Assembly (NCBI RefSeq): GCF_001984095.1
Contig: NZ_LYVQ01000012.1
Location: 1 to 49,158 of the forward strand
Direction of reading: 5' to 3'
DNA length: 49,158 bases
Source: Pelomonas sp. KK5
Lineage (GTDB): Bacteria; Pseudomonadota; Gammaproteobacteria; Burkholderiales; Burkholderiaceae_C
Made by a program: the position numbers and the translations under genes. Shown here one piece after another: positions 8,120 through 16,512 of this stretch. The notes beneath the pieces are model-generated. The model did not search any database and was not told the DNA's origin. It saw nothing but the letters and a program-made list of their open reading frames with translations. How positions within the stretch are numbered: position 1 is the stretch's first letter; each line of letters begins with the position of its first letter.

Positions 8120-9940
8120 ATGCAAGTTACAGGGCATTCAAAGTGGCGCATCTTGCGTCATCTCGGTATGGCATTGCTCGCCTTGCCGGCCTTGGCCTTG
8201 GCCAATGCGGACGTCGAGAAGAACATTGCCAACTCCAAGAACTGGGCGATGCAGGCTGGGGACATGTACAACCAGCGCTACAGCAAGCTCAACCAGATCA
8301 ACACCGGCAACGTCGGCAAGATGCAGGTCGCGTGGACCTTCTCCACCGGCGTGCTGCGCGGCCACGAAGGCTCGCCGCTGGTGATCGACGGCAAGATGTA
8401 CCTGCACTCGCCGTTCCCGAACAAGGTGTTCGCGATCGATCTGGATACGCAGCAGATCATGTGGAAGTACGAGCCGAAGCAGGACCCGGCCGTGATCCCG
8501 CAGATGTGCTGCGACACCGTCAACCGCGGCCTGGCCTATGCCGAAGGCAAGGTCATCCTGCAGCAGGCGGACAGCACGCTGGTGGCGCTCGATGCCAAGA
8601 CCGGCAAGGTGGTCTGGAGCGTCAAGAACGGCGACCCGAAGCTGGGTGCCGTCAACACCAACGCGCCTCACGTCTTCAAGGACAAGGTGATCACCGGCAT
8701 CTCCGGCGGTGAATGGGGCGTGCGCGGCTTCATCGCGGCCTACAACCTCAGCGACGGCAAGCTGGCCTGGAAGGGCTACAGCGTGGGCCCCGATGCAGAA
8801 ATGCTGATGGACCCGAACACGACGATGACCTGGACCGACGGCAAGATGGCGCCGGTGGGCAAGGACTCGTCGCTGAAGACCTGGCAGGGCGACCAGTGGA
8901 AGACCGGCGGCGGCACCACCTGGGGCTGGTATAGCTACGACAAGGCGCTGAACCTGATGTACTACGGCACCGGCAACCCGTCGACCTGGAACCCGTCTCA
9001 GCGGCCCGGCGACAACAAGTGGTCGATGACCATCTGGGCCCGTGACGTCGACAACGGCAAGGTCAAGTGGGTCTACCAGATGACGCCGTTCGACGAGTGG
9101 GACTTCGACGGCATCAACGAGATGATCCTGGCCGACATCAACGTCAAGGGCGCGCCGACCAAGGCCCTCGTGCACTTCGACCGCAACGGCTTCGGCTACA
9201 CGCTGAACCGCCAGACCGGCGAGCTGCTGGTGGCCGAGAAGTACGACCCGCAGGTGAACTGGGCGACCAAGGTCGACATGAAGTCCGGCCGCCCGCAGGT
9301 GGTGTCCAAGTACTCGACCGCGCAGAACGGTCCCGACGTGAACACCAAGGGCGTGTGCCCGGCGGCACTGGGCTCCAAGGACCAGCAGCCGGCCTCCTAC
9401 GATCCTGAGACCAAGCTCTTCTACGTGCCGACCAACCACGTCTGCATGGACTACGAGCCGTTCAAGGTCGAGTACACCGCCGGCCAGCCGTACGTCGGCG
9501 CCACGCTCTCGATGTACCCCGCCCCCAACAGCCATGGCGGCATGGGCAACTTCATTACCTGGGACGCCGGCACCGGCAAGATCGTGCAGAGCCACGCCGA
9601 GAAGTTCTCCGTGTGGAGCGGCTCGCTCAACACCGCCGGCGGCCTGAGCTGCTACGGCACGCTGGAAGGCTACCTGAAGTGCGTTGACAAGAAGGACATC
9701 AACAAGGAGCTGTTCAAGTTCAAGACGCCCTCCGGCATCATCGGCAACGTGTTCACCTACGAGCACAAGGGCAAGCAGTACATCGGCGTGTTCTCGGGCA
9801 TCGGCGGCTGGGCCGGCATCGGCATGGCAGCGGGCCTCGAGAAGCCCACCGACGGCCTGGGCGCCGTGGGCGGCTATGCGGAGCTGAGCAAGTTCACCGA
9901 CCTCGGTGGCTCGCTGACGGTATTCGCATTGCCCAACTGA
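8120..9940 (+). CDS. xoxF: XoxF-type lanthanide-dependent PQQ methanol dehydrogenase
   Basis: This 606-residue periplasmic quinoprotein has a signal peptide ([14 protein letters not shown], cut near residue 30) and the eight-bladed propeller with repeated W-docking segments. Active-site residues can be read: the vicinal disulfide Cys130-Cys131 (PQMCCDTVN), metal ligands Glu198 (GGEWG) and Asn286 (TGNPSTW), catalytic Asp328 and the extra Asp330 in DEWDFDG. That second Asp is the established mark of lanthanide-binding XoxF; calcium-type MxaF has a small residue there. It oxidises methanol to formaldehyde or formate and passes electrons to XoxG. AGGAG six bases upstream supports the ATG. It heads the xoxFGJ operon. 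Confidence 0.95.
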   Translation: MQVTGHSKWRILRHLGMALLALPALALANADVEKNIANSKNWAMQAGDMYNQRYSKLNQINTGNVGKMQVAWTFSTGVLRGHEGSPLVIDGKMYLHSPFPNKVFAIDLDTQQIMWKYEPKQDPAVIPQMCCDTVNRGLAYAEGKVILQQADSTLVALDAKTGKVVWSVKNGDPKLGAVNTNAPHVFKDKVITGISGGEWGVRGFIAAYNLSDGKLAWKGYSVGPDAEMLMDPNTTMTWTDGKMAPVGKDSSLKTWQGDQWKTGGGTTWGWYSYDKALNLMYYGTGNPSTWNPSQRPGDNKWSMTIWARDVDNGKVKWVYQMTPFDEWDFDGINEMILADINVKGAPTKALVHFDRNGFGYTLNRQTGELLVAEKYDPQVNWATKVDMKSGRPQVVSKYSTAQNGPDVNTKGVCPAALGSKDQQPASYDPETKLFYVPTNHVCMDYEPFKVEYTAGQPYVGATLSMYPAPNSHGGMGNFITWDAGTGKIVQSHAEKFSVWSGSLNTAGGLSCYGTLEGYLKCVDKKDINKELFKFKTPSGIIGNVFTYEHKGKQYIGVFSGIGGWAGIGMAAGLEKPTDGLGAVGGYAELSKFTDLGGSLTVFALPN

Positions 9941-9973
9941 TGCGTTACTTGTTCTAGATCCAAGAAGCAGACC

Positions 9974-10006
9974 GGGCGGCGGCCCCTTTCTCAGGACCCG
10001 CCGCCC
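9974..10006 (+). promoter_or_regulatory. strong hairpin between xoxF and xoxG
   Basis: GGGCGGCGG at 9974-9982 pairs exactly with CCGCCGCCC at 9998-10006 around a 15-base loop. No run of T follows, so it is not a classic intrinsic terminator. In this position it could protect the abundant xoxF message or reduce read-through into xoxG and xoxJ. Confidence 0.6.
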
Positions 10007-10042
10007 ATCCTCGTTCAGTCAACACAACGTCGGAATCCGGGA

Positions 10043-10420
10043 ATGAAGCTTTTGCCTTTGCTGTTCTTGATCGCCGCGGCACCTGCCGCCTTCGCACAGG
10101 ACGCCGCCTACAAGGTCGTGGACGGCTACAAGGTCGACCCGGTCACGATGAACGGATTCCGCACCTGGCGCGCCGCCGCCTGCGACCGCTGCCACGGCGC
10201 CAACCAGGAGGGCATGGTCGGCCCCTCGCTGATCAACAGCCTGAAGACGCTCAGCAAGGACGACTTCATCAAGACCATCACCGACGGGCGCCTGGAGAAG
10301 GGCATGCCCAGCTTCAGCACCAGCAAGACGGTGATGGACAACAAGGACGCGCTCTACCAGTACCTGAAAGGCCGCTCCGACGGCGCGATCACGCAGGCCA
10401 AGGTAGAACCTGCAAAATGA
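10043..10420 (+). CDS. xoxG: XoxG, c-type cytochrome electron acceptor of XoxF
   Basis: This is a 125-residue class I cytochrome c with a signal peptide (LLPLLFLIAAAPAAFA). The heme attachment site CDRCH is at residues 47-51, and the likely distal ligand is Met88 (EKGMPSF). It is encoded directly after xoxF and overlaps xoxJ by four bases, the usual xoxFGJ order. In this pathway it takes electrons from XoxF-bound PQQ and passes them to a terminal cytochrome. The name rests on position plus a single-heme cytochrome of fitting size. Confidence 0.9.
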   Translation: MKLLPLLFLIAAAPAAFAQDAAYKVVDGYKVDPVTMNGFRTWRAAACDRCHGANQEGMVGPSLINSLKTLSKDDFIKTITDGRLEKGMPSFSTSKTVMDNKDALYQYLKGRSDGAITQAKVEPAK

Positions 10421-11301
10421 CGTCGCGCCTGCCGTCGCTGCTGCTCGTGCTTGCAGGCCTGCTGCTCGCAGGCACTCCCGCTCGGTCGCAGGACGATCCG
10501 GCGCCCCGCGAGGCGCTGCGCGTCTGCCAGGACCCGAACAACCCGCCGTTCTCGAACACCGAAGGCACCGGCATCGAGAACCGCATCGCCCAGGTCTTCG
10601 GCAAGGCGATGGGCCTGCCGGTGAGCTTCTACTCCTTCCCGCAGCGGATGAACTTCATCCGCAACACGCTGCGCTACAAGCTGCCCGGCAGCGACTACCC
10701 CTGCGACATCGTGATGGGCGTGCCGGTCGGCTTCGACCAGGTGTCCGTCACCAAGCCCTACTACCGTTCGACCTACGCGCTGGTGTTCGCGCAGGGCCGC
10801 GGCCTGGACCAGGTGAAGACCGGCGAGGACTTCCTCGCGCTGCCTCGCGAACGGCTCTCCAAGCTGCGCATCGGCCTGTATGACCAGGGCCCCGGCACCG
10901 AGTGGGTCAAGAAGCACGGCCTGGTGGACCAGACCACGCCCTACCACCTGATGAATGCCGACCCGGGCCAGTACCCCGGCCAGATCGTCGAGAAGGATCT
11001 CGCCAGCGGCAAGATCGACGTGGTGATCGTCTGGGGGCCGATCGCCGGCTTCTTCGCCCAGCATGCCAGCGCGCCGAAGCTGAGCGTGGTGCCGCTGAAG
11101 TCCGAGCCCGGCGTCAAGTTCGACTACCAGATGGCCATGGGCGTGCGCTACGGCGAGCCGGCCTGGAAGAAGCAGGTCGAAGGGCTGATCGACTCGCAGC
11201 ACGATGCCATCGAGGCGATCCTCAAGGAGTTCGGCGTTCCGCTGGTCGACGAGTCCTACGTCGACCCGAAGAACGCGGCCCGTCTTGCGGCAGGCAAGTG
11301 A
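10417..11301 (+). CDS. xoxJ: XoxJ, periplasmic solute-binding-like partner of XoxF
   Basis: This is a 294-residue secreted protein of the type 3 periplasmic binding fold. A signal peptide (LLLVLAGLLLAGTPARS) is followed by LRVCQDPNNPPFSNTEGTGIENRIA, the typical opening of the MxaJ/XoxJ group, and by a C-terminal lobe (KIDVVIVWGPIAGFFA). XoxJ is thought to help activate XoxF rather than import a solute, and no ABC transporter genes are nearby. Its ATG overlaps the xoxG stop (ATGA). Confidence 0.9.
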   Translation: MTSRLPSLLLVLAGLLLAGTPARSQDDPAPREALRVCQDPNNPPFSNTEGTGIENRIAQVFGKAMGLPVSFYSFPQRMNFIRNTLRYKLPGSDYPCDIVMGVPVGFDQVSVTKPYYRSTYALVFAQGRGLDQVKTGEDFLALPRERLSKLRIGLYDQGPGTEWVKKHGLVDQTTPYHLMNADPGQYPGQIVEKDLASGKIDVVIVWGPIAGFFAQHASAPKLSVVPLKSEPGVKFDYQMAMGVRYGEPAWKKQVEGLIDSQHDAIEAILKEFGVPLVDESYVDPKNAARLAAGK

Positions 11302-11960
11302 TGATGACGACGATGCGCTGGCTGATTGCGCTGCTGATGCCGCTGTGCCTGTCGCCCGCGCAAGCGGCCGAGGACTACTCCGCCGCCGAGCAGGCCATCT
11401 TCATGCGCGACCAGTTCGCCGGGCTGAAGGCGCCGACCACGCTGCGCTACAGCTTCCGCAAGACCGGCAGCATGGAGCCGGGCTTCGAGGACCAGGTCGA
11501 GCTGACGCTGAACGCGAAGACCGAAGGCGGCTGCTGCCTCGTCCATGGCGAGTTCCTCAGCGGCACGCGGCGCGTGCCCCTGCCCGACATGGACCAGGGC
11601 AAGGCCAACCCGGTCACGCTGTACTTCCTCGAGCGGGACATCCGCGAAATGAACCGCATCACCCGCGGCTCGCAGAACTACTTCCGCAAGCGCATCCGCA
11701 TGGCCGCCTACCAGGGCGCCACCGTCACGCCGGTGAGCCTGCGCTATCGGGGCGCCACGGTGAAGGGCCAGGACATCACGCTGAAACCCTACGACGACGA
11801 CCCGAACCGCGCGCGCTACGGCCAGCTCGCGGTCAAGGAGTACCACTTCCTGCTGTCCGAGGCGGTGCCCGGCGGCGTCTACGCGATCCGCACGATCGCG
11901 CATGACGGCGCGAGCGTGCTGCTGGACGAAGACATGACGATCGAAGGTGCAGAGCGATGA
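11301..11960 (+). CDS. secreted protein of unknown function in the xox operon
   Basis: This 219-residue protein has a signal peptide (MRWLIALLMPLCLSPAQA) and no domain that I recognise. The mature part starts with an acidic helix (AEDYSAAEQAIFMRDQF) and continues as a mostly beta pattern (LRYSFRKTGSMEPGFEDQVELTL, later VTPVSLRYRGATVKGQDITL). That pattern resembles an outer membrane-associated lipid-binding or beta-sandwich fold, but I make no functional call. A Cys-Cys pair occurs in EGGCCLVHG. Its ATG overlaps the last base of xoxJ and its end overlaps the next gene by four bases, so it is translated as part of the xox operon. An adjacent ATG at 11304 is an equal alternative start. Confidence 0.85.
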   Translation: MMTTMRWLIALLMPLCLSPAQAAEDYSAAEQAIFMRDQFAGLKAPTTLRYSFRKTGSMEPGFEDQVELTLNAKTEGGCCLVHGEFLSGTRRVPLPDMDQGKANPVTLYFLERDIREMNRITRGSQNYFRKRIRMAAYQGATVTPVSLRYRGATVKGQDITLKPYDDDPNRARYGQLAVKEYHFLLSEAVPGGVYAIRTIAHDGASVLLDEDMTIEGAER

Positions 11961-12355
11961 TGACGATGATGCCAAGAAGGCTGCTGCCGGCAGCAGCGCT
12001 GCTGGGCCTGCTGACGCTGCCCGCGCTGGCGCTGGCCGCGGGCAACGACTATCCCACCTCGCAGCGTGTGCTCTACGTGCAGGAGTGCATGAGCGCCCAC
12101 CCCGGCCACTACTACGAGATGGTCAACAAGTGCTCCTGCGCGATCGACGCGATCGCCGAGCAGGTCAGCTACGACGACTACGTGACGATGACCACCGTCG
12201 TCAACGCGATGACCATCGGCGGCGAGCGCGGCGGCACGCTGCGCGACAACGACAGCATCAAGCCCGAGATCAAGCGCTACCGCGAGCTGCAGGCCAAGGT
12301 GCAGAAGTCCTGCTTCATCGCCAGCAGCGTGGCCGCCTCGGCCGCCAGCAAATAG
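11957..12355 (+). CDS. small secreted cysteine-containing protein of unknown function in the xox operon
   Basis: This is a 132-residue protein with a signal peptide (LLPAAALLGLLTLPALALA) and a mature helical domain of about 100 residues. Four cysteines are visible: VQECMSAHPG, NKCSCAID and KSCFIAS, which could form two disulfides in the periplasm. I do not recognise the family. The four-base overlap with the gene before it and the short 19-base gap to the YVTN gene place it in the xoxFGJ transcript. A role near XoxF, XoxG or methanol transport is only an inference from gene order. Confidence 0.82.
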   Translation: MMTMMPRRLLPAAALLGLLTLPALALAAGNDYPTSQRVLYVQECMSAHPGHYYEMVNKCSCAIDAIAEQVSYDDYVTMTTVVNAMTIGGERGGTLRDNDSIKPEIKRYRELQAKVQKSCFIASSVAASAASK

Positions 12356-12374
12356 ACCGCCGGCAGGCCGGCCG

Positions 12375-13325
12375 ATGCCAGCAGCGCTTCTCGTGGCTGC
12401 CGCTGCGCTGGCCTACATCACCAACCAGGGCAGCCACGACGTCTCGGTGATCGACCTGGACATGCAGCGGGTCGTCGCCACGGTGCCGGTCGGGCGCTCG
12501 CCGGCGGGCGTGGTCGCGGCCAGCGCCATCGGGCGCGTGTTCGTCTCCAATCCGGACAGCCGCGACATCTCGGTCATCGACATGGCCACGCAGGCGGTCG
12601 TCGGTCGGCTGGAGGCCGGCCAGGGGCCCGTGGGCATCGATGCCTCGGCCGACGGCCGACGCCTGTACGTGGCCGACTGGTATGCAGGGCAGCTGCTGGT
12701 CTATGCGCTCGACGCCCGCGGCGCGCCGCCCGTGCGCATTCCGGTCGGCCGCGCGCCGGCGGGTGTGGCAGCGGCCGATGGCGCGCTGGCCTACGTCGCC
12801 GAGCGCGATGACGACAGCGTCGCCGCCGTCGATGCCGCCGCGGGCCGGGTGCTCGGCCGCGTGCGCGTCGGCGCCCATCCTTTTGCCCTGCTGCTCGACG
12901 CGCCGCGGCAGCGGCTCTACGCGCTCAACGTGATGAGCGACGACGTCTCGGTGGTCGACCTGCGCGATCCCGCCCGCATGGCGGTGATCGCCACGATCCC
13001 CGTCGGCAAGGCCCCCTACGGCGCGGCGCTGGCCGACAGCGGCCGCCTGCTCTACGTCACCAACCAGCACGATGACAGCGTCAGCGTGATCGATGCCGAC
13101 ACGCTGCGACCGCTGCGCACGCTGGACGGCTTCGGCTACCCCGAGGGCATCGCGGCCCAGGGCGACAAGGTCTATGTCGTCAACTGGATGGACGACGCCG
13201 TCAGCGTGCTCGATGCCCTCACCGGCCGCGAGCTGCGCCGCATCGCCACCGGCAGGAACAGCCGCGGCTTCGGCGCCTTCATCGGCCAGCTGCCGTCCAA
13301 CAAGCACAAGGAGACTCCGCAGTGA
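12375..13325 (+). CDS. YVTN-family beta-propeller protein
   Basis: This 316-residue protein is almost entirely YVTN/NHL-like propeller repeats: AYITNQGSHDVSVID, RVFVSNPDSRDISVID, RLYVADWYAGQLLVY, LLYVTNQHDDSVSVID and VYVVNWMDDAVSVLD, about seven blades in all. Such proteins are found repeatedly in PQQ-alcohol dehydrogenase operons, where their job is not well defined. The N-terminus is hydrophobic but lacks the basic start of a normal signal peptide (MPAALLVAAAALA), so export should be tested. No better in-frame start exists before the upstream stop. The stop overlaps the mxaD-like GTG start. Confidence 0.87.
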   Translation: MPAALLVAAAALAYITNQGSHDVSVIDLDMQRVVATVPVGRSPAGVVAASAIGRVFVSNPDSRDISVIDMATQAVVGRLEAGQGPVGIDASADGRRLYVADWYAGQLLVYALDARGAPPVRIPVGRAPAGVAAADGALAYVAERDDDSVAAVDAAAGRVLGRVRVGAHPFALLLDAPRQRLYALNVMSDDVSVVDLRDPARMAVIATIPVGKAPYGAALADSGRLLYVTNQHDDSVSVIDADTLRPLRTLDGFGYPEGIAAQGDKVYVVNWMDDAVSVLDALTGRELRRIATGRNSRGFGAFIGQLPSNKHKETPQ

Positions 13326-13855
13326 ATCGACGCGTCACCATCCTCTTCGCCGCGGCACTGCTCGCCGGCCCCGCGCTGGCCCACGGTCCCACGCGGCAGA
13401 AGGTCATCGAGAGCGTCACCATCGCCGTGCCGCCGGACCGCGTCTGGGCGCTGGTCGGCAACTTCGATGCGCTGAAGGACTGGCATCCCGCCATCGCCGA
13501 GAGCCCGGCCACGCAGGGCAACACCGTCGGCTCGGTGCGCTCGCTGACACTCAAGGGCGGCGGCGCACTGACCGAGACGCTGGAGCGCTACGACGGCCCC
13601 GGCATGAAGTACAGCTACCGCGCCAAGGACGGCGGCGCGCTGCCGGTCACCAACTACACCTCGACGCTGTCGGTCAGCGCGGTCGAGGGCGATCCGGGCA
13701 AGTCGCTGGTCGAATGGCGCGGCGCCTTCTACCGCGGCCATCCGGGCAATGAGCCGCCACCGGAGCTGAACGACGATGCGGCCATCGCCGCGATCACGGC
13801 CGTCTACCAGAGCGGCCTGGCGAACCTGAAGAAGCTCGCCGAAGCCAAGCGCTGA
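13322..13855 (+). CDS. mxaD: MxaD-like SRPBCC protein
   Basis: This 177-residue protein starts at GTG (GTGA overlap with the propeller gene) and has a signal peptide (RRVTILFAAALLAGPALA). The rest is one SRPBCC/START-like helix-grip domain: VPPDRVWALVGNFDALKDWHP, then the strand VGSVRSLTLKGGGALTETLE and a long final helix. MxaD in methylotrophs is a periplasmic protein reported to aid the interaction between methanol dehydrogenase and its cytochrome. The place at the end of the xox operon fits. Its last 62 bases overlap a convergent PEP-CTERM gene. Confidence 0.85.
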   Translation: MNRRVTILFAAALLAGPALAHGPTRQKVIESVTIAVPPDRVWALVGNFDALKDWHPAIAESPATQGNTVGSVRSLTLKGGGALTETLERYDGPGMKYSYRAKDGGALPVTNYTSTLSVSAVEGDPGKSLVEWRGAFYRGHPGNEPPPELNDDAAIAAITAVYQSGLANLKKLAEAKR

Positions 13856-14504
13856 CAAGGACAAGGCCGGCCAGCAGCGACCCCGCGGTGGCCGGCTCCG
13901 GCACGGCGGCGAAGATGAAGTCGTCGGCCACCCAGTTCCCGTTGAGCGTGCCCAGTTCGTGCCGGTCGATCCGGTAGCCGGTGATGCTCGAAGCCACCGC
14001 GGCGAAGGCGCTGGTATCGGCGAAGGCCGGCTGGCCGGGCTCGCCGGCCACGGCCGGTGCGGGCAGGTCGAACACGACGGACATCAGCACCGTCGATCCC
14101 TGCATCGCGTTGATCGTCACCTGGTCGGCGCCGGCGCCGAAGCCGTAGTACTCGTTGCGGGCAAACCAGGCGCCGGTGAGCAGCATCGAGGTGGTGATCA
14201 GCAGGCCGTCGTTGCTCGCGCCATCGCCCTCGTTGGTGACGAAGTAGTGGCCCGAATGCGGAATGCCGAACAGCGGCCCGGGCGTTGCCGTGTCCACGCG
14301 GGCCTCGTCGCCGACGACGACGAAGCGGCTGTCCCAGACGATGCCCTGGTAGAGCGAGCTGTCTCCGTTGGCGAAGAAGAGGCCGGTCGATGTGGTGACC
14401 GGCGGCGGCGTGGCCAGGTCATCGAAGCTGGCGGTCACGGCCGCGGCCGGCGACGCCACGGCAGCGATGGCAAGGGCGGCCATCGCGGAGCATAAGAACT
14501 TCAT
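13794..14504 (-). CDS. PEP-CTERM sorting domain protein
   Basis: This 236-residue secreted protein has a signal peptide (CSAMAALAIAAVASPAAA), a beta-rich domain with DDLATPPPVTTS near the start of the mature part and a DRHELG / WVADDFIF segment just before the sorting signal. The C-terminus reads VPEPATAGSLLAGLVLVSAWLRR, a PEP-CTERM anchor that exosortase would process. A GAGGAGG four bases upstream supports the ATG at 14504. Unlike typical members, which end a few residues after the basic cluster, this one runs about 15 residues further, over the antisense end of the mxaD-like gene. The function is unknown; such proteins are often exported with exopolysaccharide. Confidence 0.85.
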   Translation of the reverse strand: MKFLCSAMAALAIAAVASPAAAVTASFDDLATPPPVTTSTGLFFANGDSSLYQGIVWDSRFVVVGDEARVDTATPGPLFGIPHSGHYFVTNEGDGASNDGLLITTSMLLTGAWFARNEYYGFGAGADQVTINAMQGSTVLMSVVFDLPAPAVAGEPGQPAFADTSAFAAVASSITGYRIDRHELGTLNGNWVADDFIFAAVPEPATAGSLLAGLVLVSAWLRRASSGSPGRSGRRP

Positions 14505-14571
14505 GCGTCCTCCTCGCTGGATGCGGCGGCCAGCGTGGCATGCGCCCGCCGCCACGGTCAAGCAATGAAAC

Positions 14572-14603
14572 AAAAAACCCGCGGCCTTGCGGCACGCGGG
14601 TTT
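14572..14603 (-). terminator. intrinsic terminator of ssb (possibly bidirectional)
   Basis: AAACCCGCG at 14575-14583 pairs with CGCGGGTTT at 14595-14603 around an 11-base loop. On the minus strand the stem is followed by a run of T (TTTTTTG), 25 bases after the ssb stop. On the plus strand TTTCTT follows, so weaker termination in that direction is possible. Confidence 0.8.
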
Positions 14604-14628
14604 CTTCATGGCGGACGGCGGGGCGCGG

Positions 14629-15168
14629 TCAGAACGGGATGTCGTCATCCATGTCGTCGAAGCCGGTCGACGACTTGGCCGCCGGCGCCGGGCGCGGCGC
14701 TGCCGGAGCACGCTGCGGCGCCGGGCGAGCAGCAGCGCGGGGCGCGGGAGCCGGCGCATCGCCGAAATCGTCGCCACCGCGCGGGGCGCCGCGGCCGTAG
14801 CCGCCACCACCACCGCCGCCTTCATCGCCACCCTCACGGCTGCCCAGCAGCTGCATCTCGGTGGCCATGATCTCGGTGGTGTAGGTGTCGCGGCCTTCCT
14901 TGTCCTGCCACTTGCGGGTCTTCAGGCGGCCTTCCACGTAGATGGAACGGCCCTTCTTGCAGTACTGGCCGACGATTTCCGCGAGCTTGTCGTTGAAGAC
15001 GACGCGGTGCCATTCGGTCTCTTCCTGCTTCTCGCCACTTTCGCGGTTCTTCCAGCTGCGGGTCGTGGCGATGCTGACGGTGCAGAAGGCCACGCCGCTC
15101 GGGTTGTAGCGCAGCTCCGGGTCCTTGCCCAGGTTGCCGACGATGATGACTTTGTTGACGCTGGCCAT
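14629..15168 (-). CDS. ssb: single-stranded DNA-binding protein
   Basis: This is a 179-residue SSB. The OB fold begins [21 protein letters not shown] and contains the family sequence [20 protein letters not shown] and [22 protein letters not shown] glycine-rich then Pro/Ala-rich linker (about residues 112-168) leads to the acidic tip DDMDDDIPF, which recruits partner proteins in replication and repair. GGAG six bases before the ATG at 15168 supports this start over upstream codons. It is a single-gene unit with its own terminator. Confidence 0.96.
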   Translation of the reverse strand: MASVNKVIIVGNLGKDPELRYNPSGVAFCTVSIATTRSWKNRESGEKQEETEWHRVVFNDKLAEIVGQYCKKGRSIYVEGRLKTRKWQDKEGRDTYTTEIMATEMQLLGSREGGDEGGGGGGGYGRGAPRGGDDFGDAPAPAPRAAARPAPQRAPAAPRPAPAAKSSTGFDDMDDDIPF

Positions 15169-15708
15169 GACAGGCTCCGCTCTCCAATGGGGGAATTGCT
15201 TGGGCTCTTGGGTCGATGCCCGCCTGGCGGGCCTGTGAAACCCGCGCTCGAAGGGCGACAGCATACTTCATGTCACCTGGGCAGCCCCCGCTCAGCAAGG
15301 GGATGCGGCCGCCGATACGTCCCTCCCTGCGCCGCAGCCGCGCCGCCACCGAGGGCCATCCCTAGACCCATCCCCCCTGGTTCAAAGGCTCGTCACGAGT
15401 CGGCCGTCCAAGGCCGCCAAGAACGTACCGAATCGACACAGATGCGACCCACGGCGCTGCCTGCAGCCGCGGTTCGCGACGTCGCCTAGGGACTCGTTCG
15501 AAACCATTCCCGGCTTCACTCGATAACGCCTACGGCGTTCGGGAGGATTTCACGAACCGTGCCGGTTTTGAGAATCGCCCCTGCACTCGGTGCCCCGCCT
15601 CGCGGAGCGCCTGTCAGCCCGCAACGATCTTGCGGTCTCGATGTGCGAACCGGCCGAGGTGCATGCCAAGACACCAACGCCTTATCCAGGCAGTACAGAG
15701 GAGTTCCA
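15169..15708. other. 540-base intergenic region between ssb and a PEP-CTERM gene
   Basis: This holds the divergent control sequences of ssb and the PEP-CTERM gene. I see no conserved RNA, no convincing small ORF with a ribosome site and no long repeat. A strong AGAGGAG precedes the ATG at 15709. I could not find a clear GG-N10-GC sigma-54 element. Confidence 0.5.
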
Positions 15709-16476
15709 ATGAACCGGCATTACATCAAAGCGGCGCTGGGCGCCGTGGCCTTCGCCTGCGCGGCGGGCGCGGCCCAGGCCTCGCTGATCACCTTCGACGG
15801 GCCCGATCTCGACACCAGCGGTGCCGCGGGTGCGCCTTACTTCCTGTTCGATCGCGAGGTGATCAGCCAGGGTTACTTCAACATCACCACGGCCAACGTC
15901 AAGAACGGTAGCAACGCCGGCGACGGCACGGGGACCGGCGCGTTGATCGACGGGATCGAGAGCCAGTGCGCGGGCAACCTCGTCTGCCCGGGCCGCAACT
16001 CGACCTACCTCGCCACCGTGGACGACGGTGTCGTCGGCCTGACCTCGAAAGCCCCGTCCTTCAAGCTGACGGGCTTCTCGGCCGGTTTCATCGGCCCCGA
16101 GGGTCGCACCAACAGCCAGGCGTCCGGACTGAGCGCGGGAGCGATCCGCCTGTTCGTCGTGCTCACCGACGGTTCCTTCGGCTATCTGGATTCCATCTTC
16201 TGGCTGCCCGGCACGGACGCCGCGGGAGCCACTGATTTCGTCGACTTCACGCTCTCCGCCGCCGAGCAGGCGCTGGAGTTCGTGGAGGTCGACTTCATCG
16301 GCTACGGCTGCAGCGCCTCGGGCGCCTGCACGCCCTTCGGTACCAACACCGGGCAGTTCGGTCTCGACGACATCAACGCCACCGAGATCCCCGAGCCTGC
16401 GGGCTGGCTGCTGGCCGGCACGGCGCTGGCGGCGCTCGGCGCCACGACCCGCCGCCGCAGCCAGCCCAAGGCCTGA
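15709..16476 (+). CDS. PEP-CTERM sorting domain protein
   Basis: This is a 255-residue exported protein. A signal peptide (IKAALGAVAFACAAGAAQA) precedes a beta-rich domain with SLITFDGPDLDTSG at the mature N-terminus and a GQFGLDDINATEIPEP block, where the aspartate-rich loop just before the anchor is common in this group. The anchor is EIPEPAGWLLAGTALAALGATTRRR. Cysteines at ESQCAGNLVCPG and YGCSASGACTP may form two disulfides. The ATG was chosen for the AGAGGAG five bases upstream; earlier codons lack a signal peptide. It lies 36 bases before the subtilase gene and may be co-transcribed with it. Confidence 0.88.
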   Translation: MNRHYIKAALGAVAFACAAGAAQASLITFDGPDLDTSGAAGAPYFLFDREVISQGYFNITTANVKNGSNAGDGTGTGALIDGIESQCAGNLVCPGRNSTYLATVDDGVVGLTSKAPSFKLTGFSAGFIGPEGRTNSQASGLSAGAIRLFVVLTDGSFGYLDSIFWLPGTDAAGATDFVDFTLSAAEQALEFVEVDFIGYGCSASGACTPFGTNTGQFGLDDINATEIPEPAGWLLAGTALAALGATTRRRSQPKA

Positions 16477-16512
16477 CCCACGTCCCATCTCTCGACAAGA
16501 AGGACCGATCCG

